Made by a program: the position numbers and the translations under genes. From an uncultured Bacteroidales bacterium (GTDB lineage: Bacteria; Bacteroidota; Bacteroidia; Bacteroidales; UBA932): DNA of 64,000 nt. The stretch's first letter is position 1; every line of letters begins with the position of its first letter. Location of the stretch: assembly GCA_945870315.1 (NCBI GenBank), contig CAMBRR010000002.1:32909-96908 (forward strand), written 5' to 3'. The notes beneath the pieces are model-generated. The model ran no database searches and had not been told where the DNA came from. It worked only from the letters and a program-made list of their open reading frames with translations. Shown here in pieces: positions 27,536 through 38,428 of this stretch.

Positions 27536-29452
27536 TTATTCCGATACGACAGCTCCCCATCCGGCATTCTGTGAAAGCTTATGGTTTACGCCTATCTGTT
27601 CTTCCGAAATCGGAAGCCATATCTTGTAATTTGTCTTTGTATTGTCAAAATATACATCAGTATTCCAATTGCGTCTCAACACAGGAATGCTCATATGAAG
27701 GTAACCGTCACTTTGAAGTTTCAAGAATTTATCATCCACTTCTCCACGTTTTTCGACCACCATATCCTCGTCCAGGGAAGCAATCTTTTCATTTATGATA
27801 TTGTATCTTATGAGATCGAATTTACGGGAACACTCGAAAATGAGTTCTCGCTCGCGGCTTTCAAGAAGTTCATCGATAAAATCATCGCGATGGTAGCTCG
27901 CCTTGATTTCATTGAAGAGAACAGGATCCTTTACGGAACGAGAAAGCACGACATCCAGCTGACTGCGCGCACCAGACTCATCTCCCGTCCAGTAAAGAGC
28001 CTCTGCATACATAAGGTAAACGTCAGCAAGTCTCATAAGAGGAATTGACACAGCGTGCTGCTGATAGTTGTGCTGAACCTCCGAGAAATTACAGAGACGA
28101 TACTTGCCCGGACATAACTGAATGCCAGAAATCGGCAGATAGGTCTGCGTCTCAAGATTATCATAAAGGGGATGGATGATTTCCTTGGTTTCAGTCTGAG
28201 GTTCACCCGTTACCGGATCAAGAACAGGATTTCCTGAATTATCGACAATAGGGACAGAAGCTATCACAGTCTGCTGTTTGTTAGGCTTCCAGTAGGTATA
28301 TCCGTCCACCGTCACAGCCTCTTTTCCATCAGAAAGACGGCCGGTGAAGTTATGATCCCTGCGAGGATCTTTCGGATGGTACATATAGAAGGCCCTCGGA
28401 GTAGGCACGTGACGACCTCCATAGACATTCGGAGAATCCATTCCATTGTTGACCGGAGTTGGCAGATAGTATGAGTTAGGCCAATAACCCTCGGTACCAG
28501 AAAGAGGCTGCTCCGCAAGCAAGAGACATTCCTCATACTGTTCTGACTTTGTGGTTTCCCGGAACAGGTTTGTATAATCAGGAATGAGCCTGTACGGAGA
28601 ATTCATTATGACATCTTCGCATGCTGCCTTAGATTTCTCCCACAGTTCCTGTTCCATAATCTTTCCGCTTGTTCCCGTCTTTTCCACAAAAGAGAAATCG
28701 TTCAGAGGCTGCTCAGCGACAAGGTCGGCGCCTACCTTATTGTGCCCACAGGCTGCTAGATAATTGCAGATTCTTGCAATGTAGGCCGCAGCAGTGTACT
28801 TATTGGCTGAAGATGTCTGAAGTATGCCCGTGGTCTCAAGATTTTGATAGGCATAATCCAGGTCATCGAGGATGAACGAATACACTTGCTCAAGAGAAGA
28901 CCGTGGTTCGTCTCCTGCAGAATCATATTCAGTAACAATCGGGACTCCACCGAAAAGCCAGGCAAGATGATAGTAGAAGAAAGCCCTGCAAAACCTCGCC
29001 TCAGCTTTGTACTGCACCTTGGTCTCATCGCTCATTTGAGGAAAATCCACATAGTGAAGAATGGTATTGCACCTGTTTATGCCGGTGTACATCACCTTCC
29101 ATACATCTCTCACACAACGCGTACTTTCTATATAGTTAGCCCAGTACATTTCCAGGCCTTCGTCTGATGACGAGGTCGCAGCGACGATGTCATCGGAAGG
29201 TCCGTTCATCACATACAGGAGTCCCTGTCCGTAACTTCCTCTCTGGACATAGGATGCACCAGGAATCTTATGTCCATTGATTACTTCATAACAGGAAATC
29301 AGTGCAGAACGCATATCGCTCTCCGTTTTATAGAAATTCTCAGGAGAAGTCTGGGAATATGGATTCTGCTCAAGGAAAGGAGCATTCTCACATGAGACCG
29401 CCATCATTGCACAGAGTATGTAAAGAAAAATCAATCGTTTCATAACCACCAC
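27536..29452 (-). CDS. SusD/RagB family nutrient-binding outer membrane lipoprotein
   Basis: 638 aa; 'FLEQNPYSQTSPENFYKTESDMRSALISCYE', 'EARFCRAFFYYHLAWLFGGVPIV', 'LMRLADVYLMYAEALY'; immediately follows SusC. Confidence 0.95.
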   Translation of the reverse strand: MVVMKRLIFLYILCAMMAVSCENAPFLEQNPYSQTSPENFYKTESDMRSALISCYEVINGHKIPGASYVQRGSYGQGLLYVMNGPSDDIVAATSSSDEGLEMYWANYIESTRCVRDVWKVMYTGINRCNTILHYVDFPQMSDETKVQYKAEARFCRAFFYYHLAWLFGGVPIVTEYDSAGDEPRSSLEQVYSFILDDLDYAYQNLETTGILQTSSANKYTAAAYIARICNYLAACGHNKVGADLVAEQPLNDFSFVEKTGTSGKIMEQELWEKSKAACEDVIMNSPYRLIPDYTNLFRETTKSEQYEECLLLAEQPLSGTEGYWPNSYYLPTPVNNGMDSPNVYGGRHVPTPRAFYMYHPKDPRRDHNFTGRLSDGKEAVTVDGYTYWKPNKQQTVIASVPIVDNSGNPVLDPVTGEPQTETKEIIHPLYDNLETQTYLPISGIQLCPGKYRLCNFSEVQHNYQQHAVSIPLMRLADVYLMYAEALYWTGDESGARSQLDVVLSRSVKDPVLFNEIKASYHRDDFIDELLESRERELIFECSRKFDLIRYNIINEKIASLDEDMVVEKRGEVDDKFLKLQSDGYLHMSIPVLRRNWNTDVYFDNTKTNYKIWLPISEEQIGVNHKLSQNAGWGAVVSE

Positions 29453-29453
29453 T

Positions 29454-32400
29454 TTAGAAAGACATATTTATACCGAAAGTAAATGTTCTGGCCTTCGGAT
29501 AGGACATCCTGTCGAAGCCGGTGAACAATGGATTTGAAGTACTGACATCTGGATCCATTCCGCTGTATTTGGTAATGACAAAGAGATTCTCTCCATTGAG
29601 ATACAGTTTGATGGAACTTATCCTGGCCTTCCTGAGCTTCGGAGTATCAAAGACATAGCCGAATGAGAAATTCTTCATCCTCAGGTAAGACCCATCCTCA
29701 ACATAATAGGATGACACCCAGGTATTGGTCTGATTGAGAAGGCGGGAATATGTATTTGTCGGATTCTCAGGCGTCCATCTGTTATACCAGGAGTCTTTCG
29801 TGAGGTTGTTGAATTGGGTGCCGCCGGAGAGGCCGGACTCTGACCTCATCTTGAATTCGTTCATAATATCCCGTCCAACCACCGACTCGAAGAAGAAGGA
29901 CAACTCGAATCCTTTGAAATTGAATGTATTGCCAAATCCCAATGTAAAATCCGGATTCGAATCACTGATTACTTGTCTATCCGCAGACGTGATGTCATTG
30001 TTTCCGTCAAGGTCCTTGTACTTGCGGTCTCCTGGCTGGACTGCTACAGAATTGATGGTGGTAACTCCCTCCTTGAGAGTATACTTGAAAGAATCATAGT
30101 TATCTGAAGTCACAATCTCCGATGGAGTATCAAAGACATTGCCCCATTTGTCCGTTGCAATGAAATCATCCAGCTGATAGTTTCCGTCCCATACATATCC
30201 ATATCCAACACCGATAGGCTGCCCGACCATTATTCTTGATATGTCATTGGCCATCACGCCGTGGGCGATATTGACGCTTGTGAATGGAGTACCTCCGATG
30301 TCCATAACTTTGTTTCTGGACAAATCGAAAGTGATGTTCGTGGACCACTGGAAATTCTTCCTGTCGATATTGTGAGTATTGAGACTTATTTCAATACCCT
30401 TGTTGGTCACCCTTCCAAGATTCTGCCACTGCTGGGTAAATCCGGACTGGGCAGAAATTGTTGCAAGGTAAAGCATATCCCTAGTATCCTTGAAATACAC
30501 GTCGGCTGACAAATCTATTCTATTGTGGAAGAAACTTAGGTCCAGACCAAGGTCATACTGCCAGGTAGTCTCCCATTTGAGTTTCCTGTTTGCGGAACTC
30601 GACATTGCCATACCCATTACCTCTGTTCCATTGATTGCATAATAATTGGTGGACATTAAGGCCATTGGGGCATAATTTGCAATCCTGTCATTCCCTGAAG
30701 AACCTGCACTTGCCCTTATTTTGAACTGATCCATCCATAAGACATTCTCCATAAAAGGTTCCTCGGACAACCTCCATGCAATTGAGACAGAAGGGAAATA
30801 TGCCCAGCGGCTTCCGCTCATAAATTTGGATGAACCGTCAGCCCTCATATTGAATCCGATATAGTAACGCTGCGCATAATTGTAGTTTACCCTTCCGAAC
30901 ACGGACATTCTTGAACTAGTAGCATAATTCTCGTCAACTCTTTCCTGAACACCACCTTTGCCAATGTCGAAAACACCTGTTGATGCCTCTGAAAAGTCAT
31001 ATGCTCCATTGGTGATATTCTCACTATGATAGGCACTCAATTCCCCTCCGAGCATTGCATCGAAATTATGTACATCATTCCAAGTCTTGCGATAAGTCAG
31101 GGTTGCAGAAGCGTTGTAATTCCAAGTATCTACCTGCTTGATTCTAGCATAACCGTTCTTGGAATAGCCCCAGACAGTGTTTTTAGTATAGAACTCCATT
31201 CCTTTTGAATTGGAAGTCGCTCCGGAAGCCTGAGCCCTGAATACCAGATCCGGAATTATCTTCCACTCAACATAAGCATTGCCGGTAACCTTCGAATAAA
31301 CTGTTTTCTTATAAGTCTCACCTGTGACACAGTCAGTAAGAAGATAGCCGTTGGTATTTTCAGAAGTATCCGAATCTGTATAGAATTCAAGCGGTCTCTT
31401 GAGATAAATCAGCTGAATGAGTCCGCTGTAGCCAAGTTCTCCACCACCTGAAGAAACAGCACCGTTGGAAATGTTGCGCCCATAGTTGACACTTGCACCG
31501 ACCTTGACGCGACTTCCTATAGCGTGGTCAAATTTCAGTCTGCCCGTGTAACGAATAAAGTCATTGTTTCGAATCAGTCCCTGTTGGTTCAGATAGCCGA
31601 AACTTGCCACAAGCTGAGTTCTCTGGTTGGCTATGGCGTTAACAGAAATATTGTAGTTCTGAGTCACCGCTGTACGATACAGCTCCTTTTGCCAATCGTA
31701 ATACTTGTATTGGCTCGCATCCATCGGAGCATCATCCTTAATTCCATCTCCGTTCAAATCCACTCCATATCCTGTCCATCCATAGTCACGGCGGTTGAAC
31801 CTATAATCTACATATTCCTGTGCATCAAGCATTTCAATATATTTCGGAACATTGGATATTCCGACACTGGCATCGAAATTAACGATAGTCTTATCCGTGC
31901 CTGTGGCCCCGCTCTTGGTTGTGATGATTACGACTCCGTTTGCTCCCCTGGCTCCATAGATAGCAGTTGCAGTCGCGTCCTTCAGCACCTCGATCGACTC
32001 TATGTCGTTAGGATTTAGGAAAGCAAGTGGGTCGAAACTGCCTGTACCCGTTGAGGAAGTAGTTGCAACCTCCGAAGAAGAAACATCCATCTGCATTCCG
32101 TCAATTACAAAAAGCGGAGTCGTACCAGCATTTATGGAGTTATTGCCACGGATCTTGATATTGAAACCAGCTCCTGGCTCTCCCGACTGGGATGTAATGC
32201 TCAATCCTGCAACATGTCCCTGCAGGGCGTTCACCATACTGTTGCTTCCGGTTTTCACAAGGTCCTCGGACTTGACTGAACTGACGGAACTGGTAAGATC
32301 CCTTTTTGAAAGAGAGCCATATCCAATGACAACGGCATCTTCAATCACAAGTTTGTCCTCAGCCATCACCACATCCAATGAAGTCTGTTTGTCAATCAGA

Positions 32401-32645
32401 ATGCTCTGGGATACCATTCCGAAGAAAGTGAAATTCAACTTCTTTCCTGGAAGCTGCTTGATTGAGTATTTTCCGTCAATGTCAGTGACATCACCTATAT
32501 TGGTTCCGGAATAAGAGACACCTACGCCGATGAGAGGTTCACCGTTAGTATCAGTGACGGTTCCACTTACCATATTCTGGGCAAACATATCTGCACAAAG
32601 CAACGAGAAAAACACTGCTATGGCTATTTTCAAGACCTTCATCAT
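29454..32645 (-). CDS. SusC/RagA family TonB-dependent transporter
   Basis: 1063 aa; carboxypeptidase-like domain 'VSGTVTDTNGEPLIGVGVSYSGTNIGDVTDIDGKYSI', plug 'LFVIDGMQMD', 'ATAIYGARGANGVVIITTK'. Confidence 0.97.
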   Translation of the reverse strand: MMKVLKIAIAVFFSLLCADMFAQNMVSGTVTDTNGEPLIGVGVSYSGTNIGDVTDIDGKYSIKQLPGKKLNFTFFGMVSQSILIDKQTSLDVVMAEDKLVIEDAVVIGYGSLSKRDLTSSVSSVKSEDLVKTGSNSMVNALQGHVAGLSITSQSGEPGAGFNIKIRGNNSINAGTTPLFVIDGMQMDVSSSEVATTSSTGTGSFDPLAFLNPNDIESIEVLKDATATAIYGARGANGVVIITTKSGATGTDKTIVNFDASVGISNVPKYIEMLDAQEYVDYRFNRRDYGWTGYGVDLNGDGIKDDAPMDASQYKYYDWQKELYRTAVTQNYNISVNAIANQRTQLVASFGYLNQQGLIRNNDFIRYTGRLKFDHAIGSRVKVGASVNYGRNISNGAVSSGGGELGYSGLIQLIYLKRPLEFYTDSDTSENTNGYLLTDCVTGETYKKTVYSKVTGNAYVEWKIIPDLVFRAQASGATSNSKGMEFYTKNTVWGYSKNGYARIKQVDTWNYNASATLTYRKTWNDVHNFDAMLGGELSAYHSENITNGAYDFSEASTGVFDIGKGGVQERVDENYATSSRMSVFGRVNYNYAQRYYIGFNMRADGSSKFMSGSRWAYFPSVSIAWRLSEEPFMENVLWMDQFKIRASAGSSGNDRIANYAPMALMSTNYYAINGTEVMGMAMSSSANRKLKWETTWQYDLGLDLSFFHNRIDLSADVYFKDTRDMLYLATISAQSGFTQQWQNLGRVTNKGIEISLNTHNIDRKNFQWSTNITFDLSRNKVMDIGGTPFTSVNIAHGVMANDISRIMVGQPIGVGYGYVWDGNYQLDDFIATDKWGNVFDTPSEIVTSDNYDSFKYTLKEGVTTINSVAVQPGDRKYKDLDGNNDITSADRQVISDSNPDFTLGFGNTFNFKGFELSFFFESVVGRDIMNEFKMRSESGLSGGTQFNNLTKDSWYNRWTPENPTNTYSRLLNQTNTWVSSYYVEDGSYLRMKNFSFGYVFDTPKLRKARISSIKLYLNGENLFVITKYSGMDPDVSTSNPLFTGFDRMSYPKARTFTFGINMSF

Positions 32646-34129
32646 TATTCAAAATTTATTTCGGAATAATACTTTTTCGTTTTCCATACATTGTCTTGCA
32701 ATGAAAGGATATCGCGGTCCAAATAACGGAAACCACTGAATGTAACATCGGACACCAGATGGGAATCATCATATCCAAGAAGAACGCAATATCCTTTGGA
32801 AGGCCTGACGTTCAAAACATTGACATTCTTCAAGCTTACACCTTTGATATGTCCCGGACTGTAAAGCAATGCCTGTCCGTTGTCATCATAACCAATGTTG
32901 TAGTTATGTTTTAGACAAGCGATGAAGATTGCAAACTCCTGAACATCATCCATATAAACATTTTCGTATGTTACATTTGAGATTGTACCGGCACCTCCAT
33001 TATGAATACCAATTGCAGCACGTCTCATATCCGTTCCGGAAGTTCCGGAATGGATTGCATATATATTCTTATAATGGACATTCTTTATGTCAATCTGAGT
33101 CTCGTATCCGATTTCGAAAGTATTACCTGCATCAACATTCCAGCCTATGCAGTCTTCATAATAAATTCCATCCACATCTCCTTTGAGCTTGAATTTCTGA
33201 GATTTAAGGCAGTAGCAGTCATCGTGTCCGCGAAGGAAGCATTTTGAAACATGTACATTCTTCCCTCCGATTATATCCATCGAATCATTGTTTGTCTTCT
33301 GCCCTTCTGTCTTATTGATACCCAGGGATTTCACATTGGTGATATAAGAATCATCGCAATTGGTATACAGGCTCACCCAACCTCCTGAATTCGAAATGTT
33401 CGTAATGTCCTTTACGACAGATCCTTTGCATCCGTTAAGTGCTATGGAGAAAGGCTGGTAGAAATCTGTGTGGCTGCGAGCGCAATCAATTGTCCTCAGG
33501 AAGCCGCCTCCAGCTATCTCCACTCCATCTACATCCTTTGCGAAAATAGTCCCGTCAACGATGGCACCAGGAGCAATATAGACCCTTTTGCACTCATCTG
33601 TAAGGGTTATTTGTCCCGCTGCGTGCACCTTCCCACCTTCAAAGAATTTGACTTGTGGATCATCCTTCGCTGGCATATTTTCGTCAATAGGATTGGCGAA
33701 TATCATCAGAGGTTGTTCAATCGAGCCATTGAATTCAACGCATACCCTGTCATACTGCTTCAAATAGAGTATCAGTTTATTATTCTCGATGGTGCTCTGG
33801 TAATCTATTGCAAAAGGATGTACATCGGCCTTGTTTATCTTCTGTCCCTGAAGGGAAACCTCAACTCTCACATATCCGTCATCAGAAACTCCGAACCAGC
33901 AAATATGCTCTTCATAAGTAGGATAGACATAGGCAAATTCATCCGCAACCTTTACAGTGTACAACTGCGAATCCTGCAGTGAAGGTTCGAAAACATAATG
34001 TTCGACCTTTGTGGCAGAAGGAAGCGAATCGTCCACAGGTTGGTTTCCTCCAACATTCTTGTTGCAGGAGCAGGCCCATATGGACAAAAGGGCCGGCAAC
34101 AAATAACAATGTCTGAGCTTTTTCATCAT
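32645..34129 (-). CDS. Right-handed beta-helix glycosidase, GH28/GH49-like, lipoprotein
   Basis: 494 aa; 'NNDSMDIIGGKNVHVSKCFLRGHDDCYCLKSQ' resembles GH28 NxD...DDC motifs; lipoprotein signal (SIWACSC). Confidence 0.72.
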   Translation of the reverse strand: MMKKLRHCYLLPALLSIWACSCNKNVGGNQPVDDSLPSATKVEHYVFEPSLQDSQLYTVKVADEFAYVYPTYEEHICWFGVSDDGYVRVEVSLQGQKINKADVHPFAIDYQSTIENNKLILYLKQYDRVCVEFNGSIEQPLMIFANPIDENMPAKDDPQVKFFEGGKVHAAGQITLTDECKRVYIAPGAIVDGTIFAKDVDGVEIAGGGFLRTIDCARSHTDFYQPFSIALNGCKGSVVKDITNISNSGGWVSLYTNCDDSYITNVKSLGINKTEGQKTNNDSMDIIGGKNVHVSKCFLRGHDDCYCLKSQKFKLKGDVDGIYYEDCIGWNVDAGNTFEIGYETQIDIKNVHYKNIYAIHSGTSGTDMRRAAIGIHNGGAGTISNVTYENVYMDDVQEFAIFIACLKHNYNIGYDDNGQALLYSPGHIKGVSLKNVNVLNVRPSKGYCVLLGYDDSHLVSDVTFSGFRYLDRDILSLQDNVWKTKKYYSEINFE

Positions 34130-35544
34130 TTTATGATATAATCGGTTCTGTATGATTTGAAATAAGAAATGAAATTGGTTTCATCAATCTTGATGTCGCC
34201 TATATTGATATTGTCAAGGACAAGATTCCTGATCTTATGTTCAGAGTCATCGTAGCCGGAAAACATATTGCCGAGTTTGGCATTTTTCAGAAATGCGACA
34301 TTGCGCAAAGTCACTCCGTCAATCGTACCGGGAGCATATTCAACTCCAGTACCTATATCATAACTTGACTTGCGGATATCTATATAGATGCCATATTCCT
34401 TGCAGTCTTCCAGAACGATGTTTTCAAAAAGGATATCGCTCACCAATCCCGCGGCACAATTGTGTATTGAAACACCACCACGGAAGAAAGGATACGGGTC
34501 TGTGGCCCCCGCACTGTGGATGCTTACACAGTTGCGATATGTCACATTTGATACATTCTGGTTGAGTTCGGCTCCAATCACGAACGAATTGCCGCTGAGG
34601 TAGTTCCACGCGATGCAGTCGTCAAAGACGACGTTCCGGACTTCGCCCTGGTATGACCACTTATGACTCTTGATGCAAAAGACATCATCGTGACAATAGC
34701 CGAAACAACCCTTCACGGATACATCCGTACATCCCAGGATGTCCAGGACATCATTCTCGTTACCGTTGTTCTTTTCAGTTGCAGTCGCAACAACCTTGTA
34801 ATTCGAGATTTCAACATCTGAAGATTGGGAAATGAATGTGGACCAGTTGACATTGTTCAAAAGAGTCACACCATCGATTCTGACATTTGAACACTTGTCA
34901 AAAGTGATGCCCCTGGCTTCCACGCCTCTTGAATCCAGGATTCCATAACCTTCGACAGAAACATTGGAAGCATCAACGGTCTTTACCGCACCTTTGCACA
35001 CTGCCCCGCCCTCCACTAGCAGAGTTTGTCCATCTTTCAGGGAAACGGTCCCCAAATCGACAACAGTACCTTCCTTAACACGGATTATTTCCTGGTCGGA
35101 AGAAGGTACGGGTTCGTCTAAAGGATTGGCAAATACAAACAGATTGTTTTCTTCGCTTCCATTGATTTCCACAACTGCCCTCTCGCCAGGTTCCATATGG
35201 AAAACAACTTTTCCATCAACAATCTTACAGTCATATTCACTGGAAAGAGGCAGGACCCTTGCTGAAGATATGTTCTCAGCAAGCGGATTGACTTCTACCT
35301 TTACGGGGCCATCACAAGAGAATACGGTCAGATGATGTTCATCGGTAGGAAGGACAAAAGACCATTGTTCATTTACCTTTACATCATATAAGGTGGAAGG
35401 TATAACTGAAGGGGCATATTCATATACCCTGACATTCGAATTGTCATCTTCTGTCGGTAGTTTTGCCCCCCCCTGGACATTGCAGGAAGGCAAAGCAAGG
35501 AGCCCTGACAGCATCAAACAGAATATGTTCATCGGATAATTCAT
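34126..35544 (-). CDS. Right-handed beta-helix glycosidase, GH28/GH49-like (paralog), lipoprotein
   Basis: 'NDVLDILGCTDVSVKGCFGYCHDDVFCIKSH'; ORF track starts at 35592, but MNYPMNIFCLMLSGLLALPSC at 35544 gives a proper signal peptide and avoids overlap with GH3. Confidence 0.72.
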   Translation of the reverse strand: MNYPMNIFCLMLSGLLALPSCNVQGGAKLPTEDDNSNVRVYEYAPSVIPSTLYDVKVNEQWSFVLPTDEHHLTVFSCDGPVKVEVNPLAENISSARVLPLSSEYDCKIVDGKVVFHMEPGERAVVEINGSEENNLFVFANPLDEPVPSSDQEIIRVKEGTVVDLGTVSLKDGQTLLVEGGAVCKGAVKTVDASNVSVEGYGILDSRGVEARGITFDKCSNVRIDGVTLLNNVNWSTFISQSSDVEISNYKVVATATEKNNGNENDVLDILGCTDVSVKGCFGYCHDDVFCIKSHKWSYQGEVRNVVFDDCIAWNYLSGNSFVIGAELNQNVSNVTYRNCVSIHSAGATDPYPFFRGGVSIHNCAAGLVSDILFENIVLEDCKEYGIYIDIRKSSYDIGTGVEYAPGTIDGVTLRNVAFLKNAKLGNMFSGYDDSEHKIRNLVLDNINIGDIKIDETNFISYFKSYRTDYIIK

Positions 35545-35551
35545 TTTACTG

Positions 35552-38398
35552 TCATTTGATTGCATCACACTCAATGGACTCGAAGAAAACAAGACCTTCG
35601 GTTATTGAAATCTTGATTTCGGATGCCTTCACCGCGTCAAATTCATATTCATAAGTTCCTGATTTTATCTGTGAAGAGAAGACAGGTTTGAACTGTCCTC
35701 CGCCATCAGTAACCGAAATTTCGAATGATGAACCTGGCTGTACACGACTCCATCCAATTTTCAATTTTGAGATTTGCTCGCCTTCCTTGACTGCAAAAAT
35801 CAGGTCCTCGCCCTTCTTGTATTTGAAAGGGAAACGGAGAGAAGACAAATTGCTCAGGTCGTATCTCATATTTTCAGGCAGACTGCCATCCGGATTTGTA
35901 ACCACGAGAGTCGAGACAAGCCTATGGTCCTTCGACGAAGCAGCAGCAATAATCTCAAATTCACCTGGTTCTACGACCTTTTTGAAATCCTTGTCCAGCA
36001 AACTAAGATGTTTGTCTGCATCAAGATGGAAGGAAAGAGTTTTGCTTTCTCCTGGTTTCAAGCTGACCCTTTCAAAGCCACGCAGCTGGAGTTCATATAC
36101 GGTTATGGAACTGATTTTGTCCCGCACATAAAGCTGGACGACCTCATCGCCTTCCCTGCTTCCTGTATTGGTTACGGTAAAACTCACATCAACTTTCCCA
36201 TCAGGGAGAATGCTTGACGAAGAAAGCTTCAAGTCAGAGTATTCGAAAGTAGTATAACTGAGACCATATCCGAAATCATAAAGAGCTGAGTTGACACGGC
36301 TTTGGTTTCCTTTCAATCCAGGAGTGACTCCTCCATCAACCTGTGAAGATGGTTTGTATGGGAAGTTGAACGGAATCTGTCCGACAGTTTTCGGGAATGT
36401 CACCGTGAGTTTTCCGCCAGGATTGTAGTCTCCGCACAGGACTTCAGCCACAGCACGGCCTCCTTGTGAACCTGGATACCAGGCCTCGATTATCGCATCT
36501 GCATATTTGTCAGCCCAATTGATGGAAAGAGGGCGACCATTGATCAGAACTACTATCATCGGTTTCCCTGTGGCGTGGACAGCTTCGAGCAATTTCTGCT
36601 GATGTCCCGGAAGGTCCAGACTAGAACGACTCTTATTTTCGCCACAGGTCCGGATTCCACCTCCTACGACAACAATGGCAACATCACTCTTTGCAGCTAG
36701 TTCAACTGCACGGCTCATCATCCTGTATTCATCTTCAGTCATAGCGACCGGCATTATTTCTGATTCCGGCCAGGACTCATCAACAAGTTCGCATCCTTTT
36801 TCATAAGCGACCTCTACAGACGGTTCCAGTCTATCTTTCAGGCCTTTGAGCACGGATGTAACCTCCACTCCACAAGGGCCATAATGTGTCAGTGCAAAGG
36901 AAGTCTCATCAGCATTCGGTCCTATCACTGCAACCTTCTTGAGGTTTTCAACATTCAACGGGAGACATTTACCATCAGAAGAGAACGGAGTTGAGCTGTT
37001 TGCATTCTTCAAAAGTACGATTGACTCCCTGGATGCCTTGAGAGCCACTTCGTTATGCTCAGAACTATTGACCTCTGCATCAGCTGTGGCATAATCTCTT
37101 TGATAAGGATCATCGAAAAGTCCTACGATGAATTTAACTCTGAGAATATCCCTTACTCTTTCATCTATCACAGAAATCGGAATCGCACCTTCATTCACGA
37201 GTTCCCGAAGCGGGAGGACATAACTATCCGGACTACGGAATGTGCACCTGACATTCAAGCCAGCCATAACAGACTGATAGACAGACTCCTTCATATTTTT
37301 GGAAACGTGATGCTTAGAGTGCAGATACTCCACGGCATCCGAATCCGACACTACATAACCCTTGAATCCGAAATCATTGCGGAGTCTGTCTGTCAACCAG
37401 TACGAACTACCTTGAACCGGGGATCCGTCATAATCGTTATATGAACTCATCACACCCAGAAGACCTCCTCTAGATATAACTTCACGCCACGGATATACGT
37501 GAATATTCTCGACTTCGTGAGGAGACATCTGAGGATCTGTCCTTGCCATTCCCTCCCGAGCTCCCTTGTTGTTGGAGTAGGCGATGAAATGTTTGCCGGT
37601 TGCAGCAACCTGGTGATCTGTCTGAAGTCCCAAGGCCATATTCACTCCCAATTCAGCCACGAGGAAAGGAGATTCTCCATATACTTCCTCATATCGTCCC
37701 CAACGCTGGTCCCTTCCCACATCCAGGATAGGAGCATAGACATTTGTATATCCTAGAAGACGCCCCTCACGTCCGGTAATATATCCTATCTGACGGACAA
37801 GTTCCTTGTCCCAGGTGTGACCGATGCCCAATTGCGTAGGAAAATTTGTTGCCACCAGGGCTTCCACACCACGTATTCCCTCATTGGTAAAGTCAACAGG
37901 GATTCCAAGACGGGTTCCCTCTACGAAGAATCTCTGTACCTGATTCAGCGCCCAGGCGTGTCTGGAAGCAGGGAAACAATTTTCATTTTCTCCTGTTGGC
38001 AGGCCCCAACCGTAGAAACCATTCAGATGTTCATCGATAGCACCTATTCCGTCCTTCCATAATTGCTGTTTCCATTGCTCGGTAGGAAGATCATCCCTCA
38101 GGACTCTGCGGTAACCATAAAGAGTGACCATCTGGCAGGTTTTCTCGTCAACAGTCATCTGCGAAAGCAAGTCCTCGATTCTTGCGTCCAGGTCAGCCGT
38201 CGGGTCTTCATATATATCCTTCACCCCGTTCTTATTGAAGTCAATCCATCCTTTCTTGTACATTTTGTTGGAAGGAAGGGTGAATTTCTTCACCTGTTCA
38301 CCAGCTTTCGGCATTTTTTCTGGCACATAGTCAACAGTGGCGCCAAGAGAGAAGGCGCTGCCCAACATTATCACGGAAGTCAATATAGCCCTATTCAT
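35552..38398 (-). CDS. GH3 family beta-glycosidase (beta-xylosidase/beta-glucosidase type)
   Basis: 948 aa; 'KHFIAYSNNKGAREGMAR', 'GYVVSDSDAVEYLHSKH', 'IVLLKNANSS', C-terminal fibronectin III-like 'GDEVVQLYVRD'. Confidence 0.93.
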   Translation of the reverse strand: MNRAILTSVIMLGSAFSLGATVDYVPEKMPKAGEQVKKFTLPSNKMYKKGWIDFNKNGVKDIYEDPTADLDARIEDLLSQMTVDEKTCQMVTLYGYRRVLRDDLPTEQWKQQLWKDGIGAIDEHLNGFYGWGLPTGENENCFPASRHAWALNQVQRFFVEGTRLGIPVDFTNEGIRGVEALVATNFPTQLGIGHTWDKELVRQIGYITGREGRLLGYTNVYAPILDVGRDQRWGRYEEVYGESPFLVAELGVNMALGLQTDHQVAATGKHFIAYSNNKGAREGMARTDPQMSPHEVENIHVYPWREVISRGGLLGVMSSYNDYDGSPVQGSSYWLTDRLRNDFGFKGYVVSDSDAVEYLHSKHHVSKNMKESVYQSVMAGLNVRCTFRSPDSYVLPLRELVNEGAIPISVIDERVRDILRVKFIVGLFDDPYQRDYATADAEVNSSEHNEVALKASRESIVLLKNANSSTPFSSDGKCLPLNVENLKKVAVIGPNADETSFALTHYGPCGVEVTSVLKGLKDRLEPSVEVAYEKGCELVDESWPESEIMPVAMTEDEYRMMSRAVELAAKSDVAIVVVGGGIRTCGENKSRSSLDLPGHQQKLLEAVHATGKPMIVVLINGRPLSINWADKYADAIIEAWYPGSQGGRAVAEVLCGDYNPGGKLTVTFPKTVGQIPFNFPYKPSSQVDGGVTPGLKGNQSRVNSALYDFGYGLSYTTFEYSDLKLSSSSILPDGKVDVSFTVTNTGSREGDEVVQLYVRDKISSITVYELQLRGFERVSLKPGESKTLSFHLDADKHLSLLDKDFKKVVEPGEFEIIAAASSKDHRLVSTLVVTNPDGSLPENMRYDLSNLSSLRFPFKYKKGEDLIFAVKEGEQISKLKIGWSRVQPGSSFEISVTDGGGQFKPVFSSQIKSGTYEYEFDAVKASEIKISITEGLVFFESIECDAIK

Positions 38399-38428
38399 AT
38401 TAAATTGGTTATCAGTTATATATCTCTT

